Shown: one piece after another, positions 1 to 6,288 of the stretch
Layout of the letters: every line of letters begins with the position of its first letter
Position numbering within the stretch: the first letter of the stretch is position 1
Source of the DNA: a virus
Length of the DNA stretch: 46,859 nucleotides
Virus record (IMG/VR): IMGVR_UViG_3300035670_000363
Location: 1-46,859 of that record
Reading direction: 5' to 3' (one strand)
Position numbers and translations under genes: made by a program
The notes under the pieces: generated by a model
Seen by the model: only the letters and a program-made list of their open reading frames with translations
The model's database searches: none
What the model was told of the DNA's origin: nothing

Positions 1-83
1 CGTCCCGCCTCACCAGACCCAGCCTCACCAGACACTAGCCCACCTGACCACACCAGACACGACCCCACCACGGCTTACCATGC
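1..83. repeat. Short noncoding stretch with CACCAGAC repeats
   Basis: This segment follows the stop codon of the minus-strand helicase gene. GCCTCACCAGAC occurs twice at a 15-nt spacing (7-18 and 22-33), and CACCAGAC occurs again at 51-58. I see no gene here. It could be part of a terminal or intergenic repeat that continues outside the window, but its edge position prevents a firm assignment. Confidence 0.5.
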
Positions 84-1499
84 CTAGTTATTCAGATACT
101 CTAAGAGTTCAGATTGCTTCAAATCCTTACGTTGGCAAGAATCCCAAACGTGCTCGTCAATGGTGTCTTTAGCAATCACCATGATCGTTTCAGTCTTTTC
201 CTTCTGGGATATACGATAAATTCGTTTATATGCCTGAAGGAAGTGCTCCAAGTTCGGAGTCGGGCTGGCAAAAATAGTTGTAGTGCCTCGGGTGAGAGTA
301 AGCCCGTGACCGGCACTTTGAGGGTGTGCAAACAGAACCTTATACTTGCCCTCTTGATACTCGCTGACGATCCTCTCACGTTCACCTTTCTTGGTGACGG
401 TTCCATCGATAAGCGCGTACGACCATTTTTCCTTTTTGGCAATCTTAATAAGCTCATCTCTTTGATGTGTCCAATTAAAGAACACGACAGAATGTTTTCG
501 TTGGTCAATGAGGTCACCGATCAACTCATAGCGCCCCGTGTCTAACAGTGCATAGGTTGTATCGTCTGTGTACGATGCGCCTGATGCACTCTGTAAGAGT
601 TTGTTGTAAAGCACAGCACCGTTGACCGCTGTGACCTTCTTCTCTTTGATCATTAGTGATGAACGAAGCTCAAGCTCCTCATACATACGACGATGCTTGG
701 GGCTCAATTCATACTCCACAGCGAACTGATGGTTCGGTGGGATATCGACACAGTCTTCGAACTTGTGCCGAATCACTACTGGTGCGATCAATGCACCTAC
801 GACAGTCTCTATCCCCGGCTTGTCTATCCATTGGATAGCTTGAGTATTGTTTCCAACTTGAACAGGGGTACATGTCGCAGATCGGAACGCATAGAAAGAT
901 GATCCGAGCAGCTTTCCTCCGTCGCAGATGAACATCTGATGCCAGAGGTCACAGATGCCATTAGATGTCGGAGTGCCGCTGAGAAGTCGTCGGTATTCGA
1001 AGTACTTAATGATCTTCGCAACCGCTCGACTTCTCTTGGAAGTAGCGTGCTTGTAGGCGGTGCTTTCGTCGATGATGAGTGTGTCGAACTTGTTGAAAAA
1101 CTTCTTTGGTTGCTCGGCAAGCCATGTCGACGCATCGATATTGGTGATATAAAAGTCTGCGTCAGCAAGGAATCCTTCTGCTCGATTGTCAGCGTAGATA
1201 AGGCTTGACCGTAAGTCAGGAGCGAAAGTTTTGATGTCCTTTCCCCATGCACAGCTAATAAGGGACTTCGGACAGAGAACAAGCGCCGCGCCTCCTCCAT
1301 TGCGCCGTCGAGTGGCGAAGTCTGTAATGTGGACAGGCGTTTTACCTGTGCCAGCGTCGGACATATCGAATACATTGGGACGACTCTTTAAGAATTTAAT
1401 CGACTCTTTCTGATGCTTTAAGAGTTCAGGAACCTTTACGACGAACGATTGCTTTACGGGCAAAGATGTTTGCTTGGGCTTTCTTGTTGGTGACGGCAT
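84..1499 (-). CDS. SNF2-family (SF2) DNA helicase
   Basis: A 471-residue ATP-dependent helicase or translocase, likely acting on phage DNA during replication or recombination. Motif I (DAGTGKT) lies near residue 53 and the motif II box (IIDES) near residue 144. Motif III (LLSGTPTSN) follows. The C-terminal RecA-like domain has the AGHGLTL and YKRIYRISQ motifs (V and VI, near residue 426). This order is typical of compact phage SNF2-like proteins. An upstream in-frame ATG would lengthen it by 16 residues; I chose this start because AAGGAAGG lies 11 nt before it. It overlaps the nuclease gene by 74 nt, which is unusually long. It is the last gene of the early minus-strand operon. The family assignment is firm; the role in the phage cycle is inferred from its primase and nuclease neighbours. 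Confidence 0.9.
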   Translation of the reverse strand: MPSPTRKPKQTSLPVKQSFVVKVPELLKHQKESIKFLKSRPNVFDMSDAGTGKTPVHITDFATRRRNGGGAALVLCPKSLISCAWGKDIKTFAPDLRSSLIYADNRAEGFLADADFYITNIDASTWLAEQPKKFFNKFDTLIIDESTAYKHATSKRSRAVAKIIKYFEYRRLLSGTPTSNGICDLWHQMFICDGGKLLGSSFYAFRSATCTPVQVGNNTQAIQWIDKPGIETVVGALIAPVVIRHKFEDCVDIPPNHQFAVEYELSPKHRRMYEELELRSSLMIKEKKVTAVNGAVLYNKLLQSASGASYTDDTTYALLDTGRYELIGDLIDQRKHSVVFFNWTHQRDELIKIAKKEKWSYALIDGTVTKKGERERIVSEYQEGKYKVLFAHPQSAGHGLTLTRGTTTIFASPTPNLEHFLQAYKRIYRISQKEKTETIMVIAKDTIDEHVWDSCQRKDLKQSELLEYLNN

Positions 1500-2172
1500 A
1501 CTCACAAATACCTTCCTTATATGCGCAATATTGACAAGAGAATACATTCGGATTCGGCTTGAACTCAGTAGCCGAAGTCATCTTCAAGCCACGGTTGTTG
1601 AACAGCTTCAAGGCATAAAGCCACTTGCTCACCGGCTTTGTCTCGACAGTCTCATCATCAACATCGAGATACCAAAGCTCGACAGTAATGGTTTCAGCTT
1701 TCCCATATTTGATCGCTGCTGCCAGCGCATAGAGTTGAAGCTGTTCAGAATGCTTCATCTCATTACCTTGCTTGCGTCCAGTCTTGAAATCGATAACAGC
1801 TATATGGGTAGGTGAGATGTGGACAACTGCATCACACTTCACTTTGAGCCACGCCTTGCGATAGTCACAAGGTTCCCAATCCTTGTTGAATCCCCATTCG
1901 CCTTCCAATTCTGCTTCGCCATCGGCAAAGCGACGACGCAGAGCTTCAATCTCTGCTTTGAACTTCAGAGCCTCGACAGGGAACTTCCCCTTGTCGCGAA
2001 TGTAGGCTTCAAGTTCTGAATGAATACGAGTCCCACGATCATTCGCGTGCTCAGTCTTACCCGGAGGCAAAGGGCGTTCAGGTTCTGGCACTCGATCAAT
2101 GATCTTGAGCTTGGCGCGGTAAGCACATGACTCAAATTCAGTGAGTCGACTGAATGACCAGTTGTTAATCAT
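1426..2172 (-). CDS. PD-(D/E)XK nuclease, RecB/Cas4-like
   Basis: A 248-residue nuclease of the PD-(D/E)XK superfamily. The N-terminus has the SFSRLTEFESC motif seen in RecB/Cas4-type nucleases. RGTRIHSELEAYI supplies the conserved His region. The catalytic core is CDAVV followed by IDFKTGRK (Asp and the D-x-K pair near residues 126-140), then QLQLYALA, the QxxxY motif. Four cysteines (one near residue 17 and three in a C-terminal CQYC...C cluster) are positioned like the Fe-S cluster of Cas4/AddB-type enzymes. Iron-sulphur binding is an inference. It starts by ATGA overlap with the zinc-ribbon gene and has a good AAGGAG site. It probably processes DNA ends during phage recombination or replication together with the adjacent SNF2 helicase. 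No cas genes or CRISPR arrays are nearby. Confidence 0.87.
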   Translation of the reverse strand: MINNWSFSRLTEFESCAYRAKLKIIDRVPEPERPLPPGKTEHANDRGTRIHSELEAYIRDKGKFPVEALKFKAEIEALRRRFADGEAELEGEWGFNKDWEPCDYRKAWLKVKCDAVVHISPTHIAVIDFKTGRKQGNEMKHSEQLQLYALAAAIKYGKAETITVELWYLDVDDETVETKPVSKWLYALKLFNNRGLKMTSATEFKPNPNVFSCQYCAYKEGICEYAVTNKKAQANIFARKAIVRRKGS

Positions 2173-2840
2173 TTTTCACTCCTTCCCTTGAACTGATCCT
2201 GATCTCTAAGCAAAGCACCCCATTCCTTCTCGCAGGCGGCGAGTTTCTGCTGAAACCCCTTCAATACCGCCTCAAGTCCGTGGCAGGAAAACTCCAAATC
2301 CTTCACTCGCTCACGCAGGTATGCTGCATTTCCGCCATTGAGGGCTGACGATTTCCACTCATCCCGCTCCTTCATCACATCAATAAGGTCTTGGTGGTCA
2401 GACGTAACTACCGACTGGAGAATGTCCCGCTCCTTCGTCACGGCGGCGAGTTGGGTTCGCAGACTCGCTGCTTCATCTGCCCACGATTCGCATAGGGCAG
2501 ATTCTGCTATCAGTTTTCGGTGATGCTGATCCCGCTCCTTCTCGCAGGCGGCGAGTTGCTCACCTTGTTCTAACATTGCCTGCTGCGCCATAGCGTGTGC
2601 GTTTCTTTGAAACTCAAGCTCTTTCCTCAACTCGATGTTGTCCTCTGCGCAGCAGTCGTGTTCTTCGATCTTGATGCGAAGTGCGGTTTTCAATGACTCA
2701 ATCACATCGAACCGAACACCGCTGCTGTGCTCTGCGTCGCGCAAAAGCAGCGATGCCCTGCGTCCGCAGGTTGGACAAATAGTTCCATCTGCGAAAAACA
2801 TTTCCTTGCGGTGTGAACATGTTGGGCATTGCTTACTCAT
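2169..2840 (-). CDS. Zinc-ribbon protein with long coiled coil
   Basis: A 223-residue protein of unknown function. The N-terminus has two CxxC knuckles (CPTC at residues 5-8 and another CPTC near residue 22), a zinc ribbon. Most of the rest is heptad-like coiled coil, with degenerate repeats of the form LAACEKERD / LAAVTKERD / LIDVMKERDEW / LAACEKEW. The same repeat unit recurs in the protein at 3418-3912, at both DNA and protein level. It overlaps the upstream gene by 8 nt and the nuclease start by ATGA. Such proteins are common in phage early operons; no biochemical role can be assigned. Confidence 0.8.
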   Translation of the reverse strand: MSKQCPTCSHRKEMFFADGTICPTCGRRASLLLRDAEHSSGVRFDVIESLKTALRIKIEEHDCCAEDNIELRKELEFQRNAHAMAQQAMLEQGEQLAACEKERDQHHRKLIAESALCESWADEAASLRTQLAAVTKERDILQSVVTSDHQDLIDVMKERDEWKSSALNGGNAAYLRERVKDLEFSCHGLEAVLKGFQQKLAACEKEWGALLRDQDQFKGRSEK

Positions 2841-3057
2841 TGCATGTCTCCTTCATCAAATCAACGATCTTCTCGACGCACATCAACGCACCGTCTGTAG
2901 CAAGTGGCGACCTTCGTTGGTCGAATCCGATATTTCGGCAGATGACTTGGGTTTCGCGCAGGGTTTCGTAACGCGATGCCTTCCATATCTCAAGCGCAGC
3001 GTGGTACTCGGCATTTATGTGGTGCTTGGCCTCTTGCCAGTATTCATCGAATGTCAT
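2833..3057 (-). CDS. Small early protein, function unknown
   Basis: A 74-residue protein beginning MTFDEYWQEAKHH, mostly helical and rich in charged and aromatic residues. I do not recognise a family. It lies 2 nt after the stop of the DUF551-like gene and overlaps the next gene by 8 nt. That spacing is the main evidence that it is real. Confidence 0.72.
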   Translation of the reverse strand: MTFDEYWQEAKHHINAEYHAALEIWKASRYETLRETQVICRNIGFDQRRSPLATDGALMCVEKIVDLMKETCNE

Positions 3058-3059
3058 GG

Positions 3060-3425
3060 CTATTTCCCTATGTCCGGTTTTCCGTGATTGCGCGGATCAG
3101 ACAGCGCAGCGCATGTTTCAATCTTGTCGCAATACTTGCAGTTCCATGTGTCAGAGTTGGTGCATTTAGAATGGGTGTCTTTTTCAACGTTCGAGTCAAG
3201 TGGTATCAGCGGTAACGGCATCCAATGGCTGGGGGTCAAAGAGTAAGGTCGATCCCGCCGTTCCATGTGTCGATGATTGAGCATCACGCTTTGCCATGGG
3301 TTCTGCGGCACAAACCCTGACTGGAAACGGTCACAATAAGTGGCAACCCACGCGCCATAGCGATTCCCGACGAGGATGTATGTCCCGTCTTTCGGCGCAG
3401 TCTCAATAGTCTTCCACTTAAACAT
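3060..3425 (-). CDS. DUF551-like protein with C-terminal cysteine cluster
   Basis: A 121-residue protein. The N-terminal part, WKTIETAPKDGTYILVGN followed later by PSHWMPLP, matches the DUF551 pattern found in many phage and prophage proteins of unknown function. The C-terminal third adds a CxxC plus further cysteines (WNCKYCDKIETC), a possible extra zinc site not usual for DUF551. I chose the ATG at 3425 over one 11 codons upstream because it overlaps the preceding stop codon in the string ATGTTTAA, fitting the coupled layout of the operon. Confidence 0.8.
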   Translation of the reverse strand: MFKWKTIETAPKDGTYILVGNRYGAWVATYCDRFQSGFVPQNPWQSVMLNHRHMERRDRPYSLTPSHWMPLPLIPLDSNVEKDTHSKCTNSDTWNCKYCDKIETCAALSDPRNHGKPDIGK

Positions 3426-3912
3426 CTTCTTCCTCGCTCTCTGCGCGTACCTCGACAAGTTTCTTTCCGCAGAAGCAGCAGAACTTCATGCCGTTCGCGT
3501 CCGGCCCTTCGTTCTCTATGTTGAAAAGTTCATTGCACTGCGTAGCCCAAGGGCCACCGTCGTCGCCTTCCCACCAGTTGCAGGTCGCCGTCTCGTCAGC
3601 GCCGACTTTTAGTCCATCGTGCGTTTCACAGGCCCATTTATGAAACTCGGCGGACGGGTTGTCGTATATCTCGGGGCTTCCAGTAAGGCAATACTTCTCA
3701 CGCCACTTAGCTAATTCTCGCAGTTCATCCAGCTCCTTCGTCACGGCGGCGAGTTTCTGTTCCCACAGGTCACTAAAACGGCGTTCTTCTACTGCGACCT
3801 CGCTTTCAAGGGAGGCGACACGGGCGCGGAGGGTTTCGATTTCTGCAACAGCAACTTCCAGCCGCAACTCCATTGGGTGCAGCGGGTTATTCCATATCTC
3901 AAGGTTGCTCAT
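3418..3912 (-). CDS. Coiled-coil protein with C-terminal zinc ribbon
   Basis: A 164-residue protein. The N-terminal half is a coiled coil (AEIETLRARVASLESEVAV) that ends in the same LAAVTKELDEL unit as the protein at 2169-2840. The C-terminal half has a cysteine set (C-N-W-W, ATQC, FCCFCGKKL) that looks like a zinc-binding treble-clef or ribbon. The start at 3912 is set by an ATGA overlap with the upstream gene; a longer in-frame extension lacks such support. Function unknown. The arrangement of coil plus zinc module is the reverse of its operon neighbour. Confidence 0.77.
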   Translation of the reverse strand: MSNLEIWNNPLHPMELRLEVAVAEIETLRARVASLESEVAVEERRFSDLWEQKLAAVTKELDELRELAKWREKYCLTGSPEIYDNPSAEFHKWACETHDGLKVGADETATCNWWEGDDGGPWATQCNELFNIENEGPDANGMKFCCFCGKKLVEVRAESEEEDV

Positions 3913-4187
3913 AGCTGCTCCTTGGTGTAGAGGGGAATCCATGCGGGTCGGTTCCACTTAGCCAGATAGTCAATCGCTTCTTGTGGTGGTGGGGTTTCCC
4001 GAAACGCTCTATATCCATGCTCTTCATCATCAGGAAAGAACCACGCCACCGGCTTCTGCTCCTGCTCCGGCTGCGCGAGGTATTCGCGGATTGCGGTGAT
4101 GGCATCCTCGACTTGCATCAGGGATGTGGTGTTGTCCTTTTGATCTATCAAAGCATCAAGAGCCTGTTGTAAAAGTGCGCGGGTCAT
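3909..4187 (-). CDS. Small phage protein with PVAW...PLYT motif
   Basis: A 92-residue protein. The N-terminus (MTRALLQQALDALIDQ) is helical. The C-terminus contains PVAWFFPD and ends in WIPLYTKEQL, a pattern common in short phage proteins of unknown function that often accompany DUF551 genes. The start at 4187 has AAAGGAG 9 nt upstream and overlaps the preceding stop by ATGA. A 39-codon upstream extension is open but has no equivalent site. Confidence 0.75.
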   Translation of the reverse strand: MTRALLQQALDALIDQKDNTTSLMQVEDAITAIREYLAQPEQEQKPVAWFFPDDEEHGYRAFRETPPPQEAIDYLAKWNRPAWIPLYTKEQL

Positions 4188-4336
4188 TTCAATACTCCTT
4201 TCTCTAACCAAAGGGAACAGATCGCCACAATAAGCATCAGTACCCCGATAGCTATATTCGTTGCCCAGCCTGAACTTGTTGGAACTGGGGATAGCCAAAC
4301 CCATGCGCCGATGATGAATAGCTGACTGGTTTTCAT
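4184..4336 (-). CDS. Small membrane protein
   Basis: A 50-residue protein starting MKTSQLFIIGAWVWL. Two hydrophobic segments (about residues 4-15 and 20-43) are separated by a Pro/Ser turn, so it is probably a small two-pass inner-membrane protein. GAAAGGA lies 7 nt before the start. It is coupled to the next gene by ATGA and follows a structured intergenic element. Function unknown. Confidence 0.7.
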   Translation of the reverse strand: MKTSQLFIIGAWVWLSPVPTSSGWATNIAIGVLMLIVAICSLWLEKGVLK

Positions 4337-4361
4337 TTCAAATCCTTTCTTATAAATGGGT

Positions 4362-4455
4362 GGGGAGGTGCTTATCATTTCCAGTCTGACTCTTGGCGGG
4401 AACAACTGGAAACAACGACCACTCACGGGACTAAGGCTAACCCCAGCACCTCCCC
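4362..4455 (-). ncRNA. Structured RNA element between early genes
   Basis: The outer arms GGGGAGGTGC (4362-4371) and GCACCTCCCC (4446-4455) form a perfect 10-bp helix. Nested inside, TTTCCAGT (4378-4385) pairs perfectly with ACTGGAAA (4405-4412). A weaker GGG/CCC pairing is possible in the remaining arm, giving a three-way-junction-like fold. On the transcribed strand it begins 7 nt after a stop codon and ends about 25 nt before the next start. It may be a processing site, attenuator or small RNA; there is no T-run to make it a classic terminator. Confidence 0.6.
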
Positions 4456-4462
4456 GAAACTC

Positions 4463-4654
4463 TCAATCCTCCTGCGCCAAGATTGCGGCGCCAACATCGC
4501 GTGGATCAGCACTGTCGGAATCCCAATCCTCTGCAATATGAGCATCAATCTCCATCTGTTTTTTGGCAATGAGTCGGGCGAAGGCGATAACCGCTTTACT
4601 CCATCCTGGTAAGTCAGTTTGTTTCCACATAGCAATGATCTCGTCATCGGTCAT
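4463..4654 (-). CDS. Small acidic early protein
   Basis: A 63-residue protein beginning MTDDEIIAMWKQ, helical and acidic. A GGAG site sits just upstream and the start overlaps the stop of a 30-residue reading frame by ATGA. An overlapping frame on the same strand (4423-4647) is open but has no such signals. I do not recognise a family. Confidence 0.7.
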   Translation of the reverse strand: MTDDEIIAMWKQTDLPGWSKAVIAFARLIAKKQMEIDAHIAEDWDSDSADPRDVGAAILAQED

Positions 4655-4743
4655 CTCATGCTCCGCATATTCCTAACACTTATGACAACAGACAATGTGC
4701 TGAAGTACAGCGATAGGATGGTTAGGAAATCGTCGTATGTCAC
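4651..4743 (-). CDS. 30-residue membrane peptide, GTG start
   Basis: A very short gene starting at GTG, encoding MTYDDFLTILSLYF and then a hydrophobic stretch (about residues 6-22) ending in basic residues (VRNMRSMR). This is the profile of a single-pass small membrane peptide. Support comes from position: its GTG overlaps the upstream stop as GTGA, GGAGGTGAAGGC forms an excellent ribosome site, and its own stop overlaps the next start as ATGA. It fills what would otherwise be the only gap here. Confidence 0.65.
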   Translation of the reverse strand: MTYDDFLTILSLYFSTLSVVISVRNMRSMR

Positions 4744-4922
4744 GCCTTCACCTCCCCACTATTCCGCTGCTCACGAAAGAGCGCATTGCTCAACAGCTTC
4801 GCGTTCTCGGATAGCTCCCGAGCGCGAAACTCAGCCTTGCCGTACTCGCCTTGGCCTAGCCACACTTCCACCTGTACTAGGTGGACTTGGCAGACGCTTA
4901 ATAGTTGGTTGATCTCGTTCAT
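4740..4922 (-). CDS. Small helical early protein
   Basis: A 60-residue protein beginning MNEINQLLSVCQVH, predicted almost entirely helical (ARELSENAKLLSNALFREQ). It is coupled at both ends: ATGA with the preceding gene and GTGA with the following membrane peptide. No family recognised. Confidence 0.7.
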   Translation of the reverse strand: MNEINQLLSVCQVHLVQVEVWLGQGEYGKAEFRARELSENAKLLSNALFREQRNSGEVKA

Positions 4923-5179
4923 AATGGATCAACCGCAAGCTCATAGGTCATCTCGAAAATATCGGGTTTGCATGGGTAGAAGTCACCCTTCACACCACGA
5001 ATAATGTAATCACCCACTGACGCTGTATGTTCACCTTCCAGTGTTTGGATTACAAAAGGTTTCCAAGGTTTTACATCCCAAACATCAGATGCAAAATTAG
5101 AAACTTGTTTACAGTTTTGCCCTGTCCATTGGATTGCGTCAATAATTACTGGCTTTTTTCTGTATTTCATTACATTCAT
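4919..5179 (-). CDS. Conserved small phage protein (MKYRKKPVxIDAIQW type)
   Basis: An 86-residue protein of a type common in phages of many hosts. It has KYRKKPVIIDAIQWTG near the N-terminus, then a GEHTASVGDYIIRGVKGDFYPCKPDIFEMTYE block towards the C-terminus (split here as VGDYIIRGVKGDFYPC and KPDIFEMTYE). These proteins are usually annotated as hypothetical. I chose the first ATG because GGAG lies 7 nt upstream; the internal ATG three codons later is an alternative. It follows the structured element at 5201-5265. Confidence 0.8.
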   Translation of the reverse strand: MNVMKYRKKPVIIDAIQWTGQNCKQVSNFASDVWDVKPWKPFVIQTLEGEHTASVGDYIIRGVKGDFYPCKPDIFEMTYELAVDPL

Positions 5180-5200
5180 CTTCCATCTCCTTCATCTGGA

Positions 5201-5265
5201 GCCAGCCCCGGCCTTTCGGCATTTCCCACCACCTTCCAAGTAAGTTGAAGAAATGTGGGGCTGGC
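5201..5265 (-). ncRNA. Structured RNA element with GNRA loop
   Basis: A 9-bp perfect helix (GCCAGCCCC 5201-5209 with GGGGCTGGC 5257-5265) closes a loop. On the transcribed strand this loop contains CATTTC/GAAATG and a small GCC-GAAA-GGC hairpin with a GNRA tetraloop, a three-way-junction-like fold. It starts 5 nt after the upstream stop codon. Its size and position resemble the element at 4362-4455. It may regulate or process the operon message. Confidence 0.55.
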
Positions 5266-5270
5266 GTTGA

Positions 5271-5423
5271 TCATTTCTTCAATGCGATAAAGAAGTGTCG
5301 AGCGCACAAAGGGGTGCTCCCCTTCTGATGGGTTGCATCATGCTTGCAGCGTTCTCCCGCCTTGGTAGTCGCGTGACATCTGCTGGGGTCGAATGTTGAG
5401 CGTGTAACTTTCTTCGTAAGCAT
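5271..5423 (-). CDS. Small Cys/His zinc-binding-like protein
   Basis: A 50-residue basic protein. The motif RCHATTKAGERCKHDATH followed by PLCARHF gives three cysteines and several histidines in the spacing of a small zinc finger, a pattern seen in short phage and bacterial proteins. AAAGGGA lies 6 nt before the ATG. The gene overlaps the preceding gene by 86 nt in a different frame, unusual in this operon where overlaps are normally 4-14 nt. A function in binding nucleic acid is possible but unproven. Confidence 0.65.
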   Translation of the reverse strand: MLTKKVTRSTFDPSRCHATTKAGERCKHDATHQKGSTPLCARHFFIALKK

Positions 5424-5583
5424 GGTGAATCCCTTTGTGTTTGACGTACTGTTGGGCGGCTTCGAAGGTTTCGAACTGGATGGGTGTCGTTGAACCATCC
5501 TTAACACTCACCCAAAAGAAACCCCACATGGGGAACTGGATTTCCCAGTTCCCTGTGACAGTTGAAAAGGCTATGCGAAACAT
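5338..5583 (-). CDS. Small early protein overlapping the next gene
   Basis: An 81-residue protein, MFRIAFSTVTGNWEIQF at the start, predicted beta-rich in its N-terminal half (WEIQF, WGFFWVSV) with a helix after FETFEAAQQYV. AAGGA lies 7 nt upstream and the start overlaps the end of the preceding gene. Its last 86 nt are shared with the zinc-finger-like gene. Either both are expressed or one C-terminus is over-called. Function unknown. Confidence 0.65.
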   Translation of the reverse strand: MFRIAFSTVTGNWEIQFPMWGFFWVSVKDGSTTPIQFETFEAAQQYVKHKGIHHAYEESYTLNIRPQQMSRDYQGGRTLQA

Positions 5584-5855
5584 GCTTCAATCCTTTTCCT
5601 TGGTTTGAATTCAGGACGTTCCACACGCACGCCGAACTGTCGGCGAAGGCTTTGCTCATAGAGATAAAGTTGTGCCTGAGCTTCTTCGTATGCTTCGGCG
5701 TCTTTCTTATGAGTGACAAGCTTGTTACACGCATTACCCAGTTGCACCAACTGAGCTTGGTATTCCGCAGGAAGCGGATAGGGTAATGCGATGTAGTTGA
5801 ACAAACCTGTTTGCTTGTTCGTATGTCCGTTATCAGACGGTTTCCGTTCGATCAT
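5571..5855 (-). CDS. Helical early protein, unknown function
   Basis: A 94-residue protein from MIERKPSDNGHTNKQ, with a central helical region (AEYQAQLVQLGNACNKLV ... AYEEAQAQLYLYEQSL) and a basic C-terminus. GAAGGAG sits 6 nt before the ATG and the start overlaps the preceding 43-residue gene by ATGA. A 17-codon extension upstream is open but less well supported. No family recognised. Confidence 0.72.
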   Translation of the reverse strand: MIERKPSDNGHTNKQTGLFNYIALPYPLPAEYQAQLVQLGNACNKLVTHKKDAEAYEEAQAQLYLYEQSLRRQFGVRVERPEFKPRKRIEACFA

Positions 5856-5983
5856 GACTTCTCCTTCGGTTGCTGGATTACGTTGCGTGATCCTTTGCGA
5901 TACCACGCATTAACCTTTTTATTACGCTGAAATCCTTTCAAATTGAAGCCTTGCTTGTGCGGATAACCTTGCGCCTTACTCAT
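5852..5983 (-). CDS. Small basic protein
   Basis: A 43-residue, strongly basic protein (MSKAQGYPHKQGFNLKGF at the start, later RNKKVNAWYRKGSRN). It is linked by ATGA overlaps at both ends, and AAAGGA precedes it by about 10 nt. Its charge suggests binding to nucleic acid or to an acidic host protein; nothing more can be said. Confidence 0.68.
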   Translation of the reverse strand: MSKAQGYPHKQGFNLKGFQRNKKVNAWYRKGSRNVIQQPKEKS

Positions 5984-6288
5984 GCTTGAAACATCCTTTC
6001 TGCTGTGTTATCGGAAATACGAAGACCGTCACGGACGGCTTCACCTACCTCTACTGCGTTCTCTTTCTTGAAGCCAAGTGCTTTCGAGTATTCAGCCAGC
6101 AAAGAACTACAAGCCAAACGACTGAGTTCAGCAGCAATCTCGACACGCTCTGGTGTCATGCCTGACAACAGCATGTTTGAGAACTGATGGAGCGTCATGG
6201 TGAACTTCGCCATTTGTGTATAGCGTTCACCTTTGATGTGTTGCATGGTTTCGAATTGCTCATAAGTGTTTTCAAGTATGTGGTTCAT
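5980..6288 (-). CDS. Helical early protein after primase
   Basis: A 102-residue protein from MNHILENTYEQFETMQ, rich in helices, with RVEIAAELSRLACSSLLAEYS centrally. The ATG overlaps the primase stop as ATGA, which decides it against an upstream in-frame ATG inside the primase gene. The coupling suggests it is made in proportion to primase-helicase, but I do not recognise it. Confidence 0.72.
   Translation of the reverse strand: MNHILENTYEQFETMQHIKGERYTQMAKFTMTLHQFSNMLLSGMTPERVEIAAELSRLACSSLLAEYSKALGFKKENAVEVGEAVRDGLRISDNTAERMFQA

Noticed and set aside
1426-2172. Cas4 of a CRISPR-Cas system
   Set aside because: The nuclease is Cas4/RecB-like, but there is no cas1/cas2, no repeat array and the context is a phage replication operon.
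3168-3215. Plus-strand genes within the early region, for example 2976-3215
   Set aside because: They oppose well-coupled minus-strand genes and show no start signals or protein-like composition.
5139-5222. 27-residue minus-strand frame starting MPKGRGWLQMKEME
   Set aside because: It has a plausible ribosome site but overlaps the next gene by 41 nt and lies across the structured element. I could not choose between coding and RNA roles and the evidence for coding is weaker.
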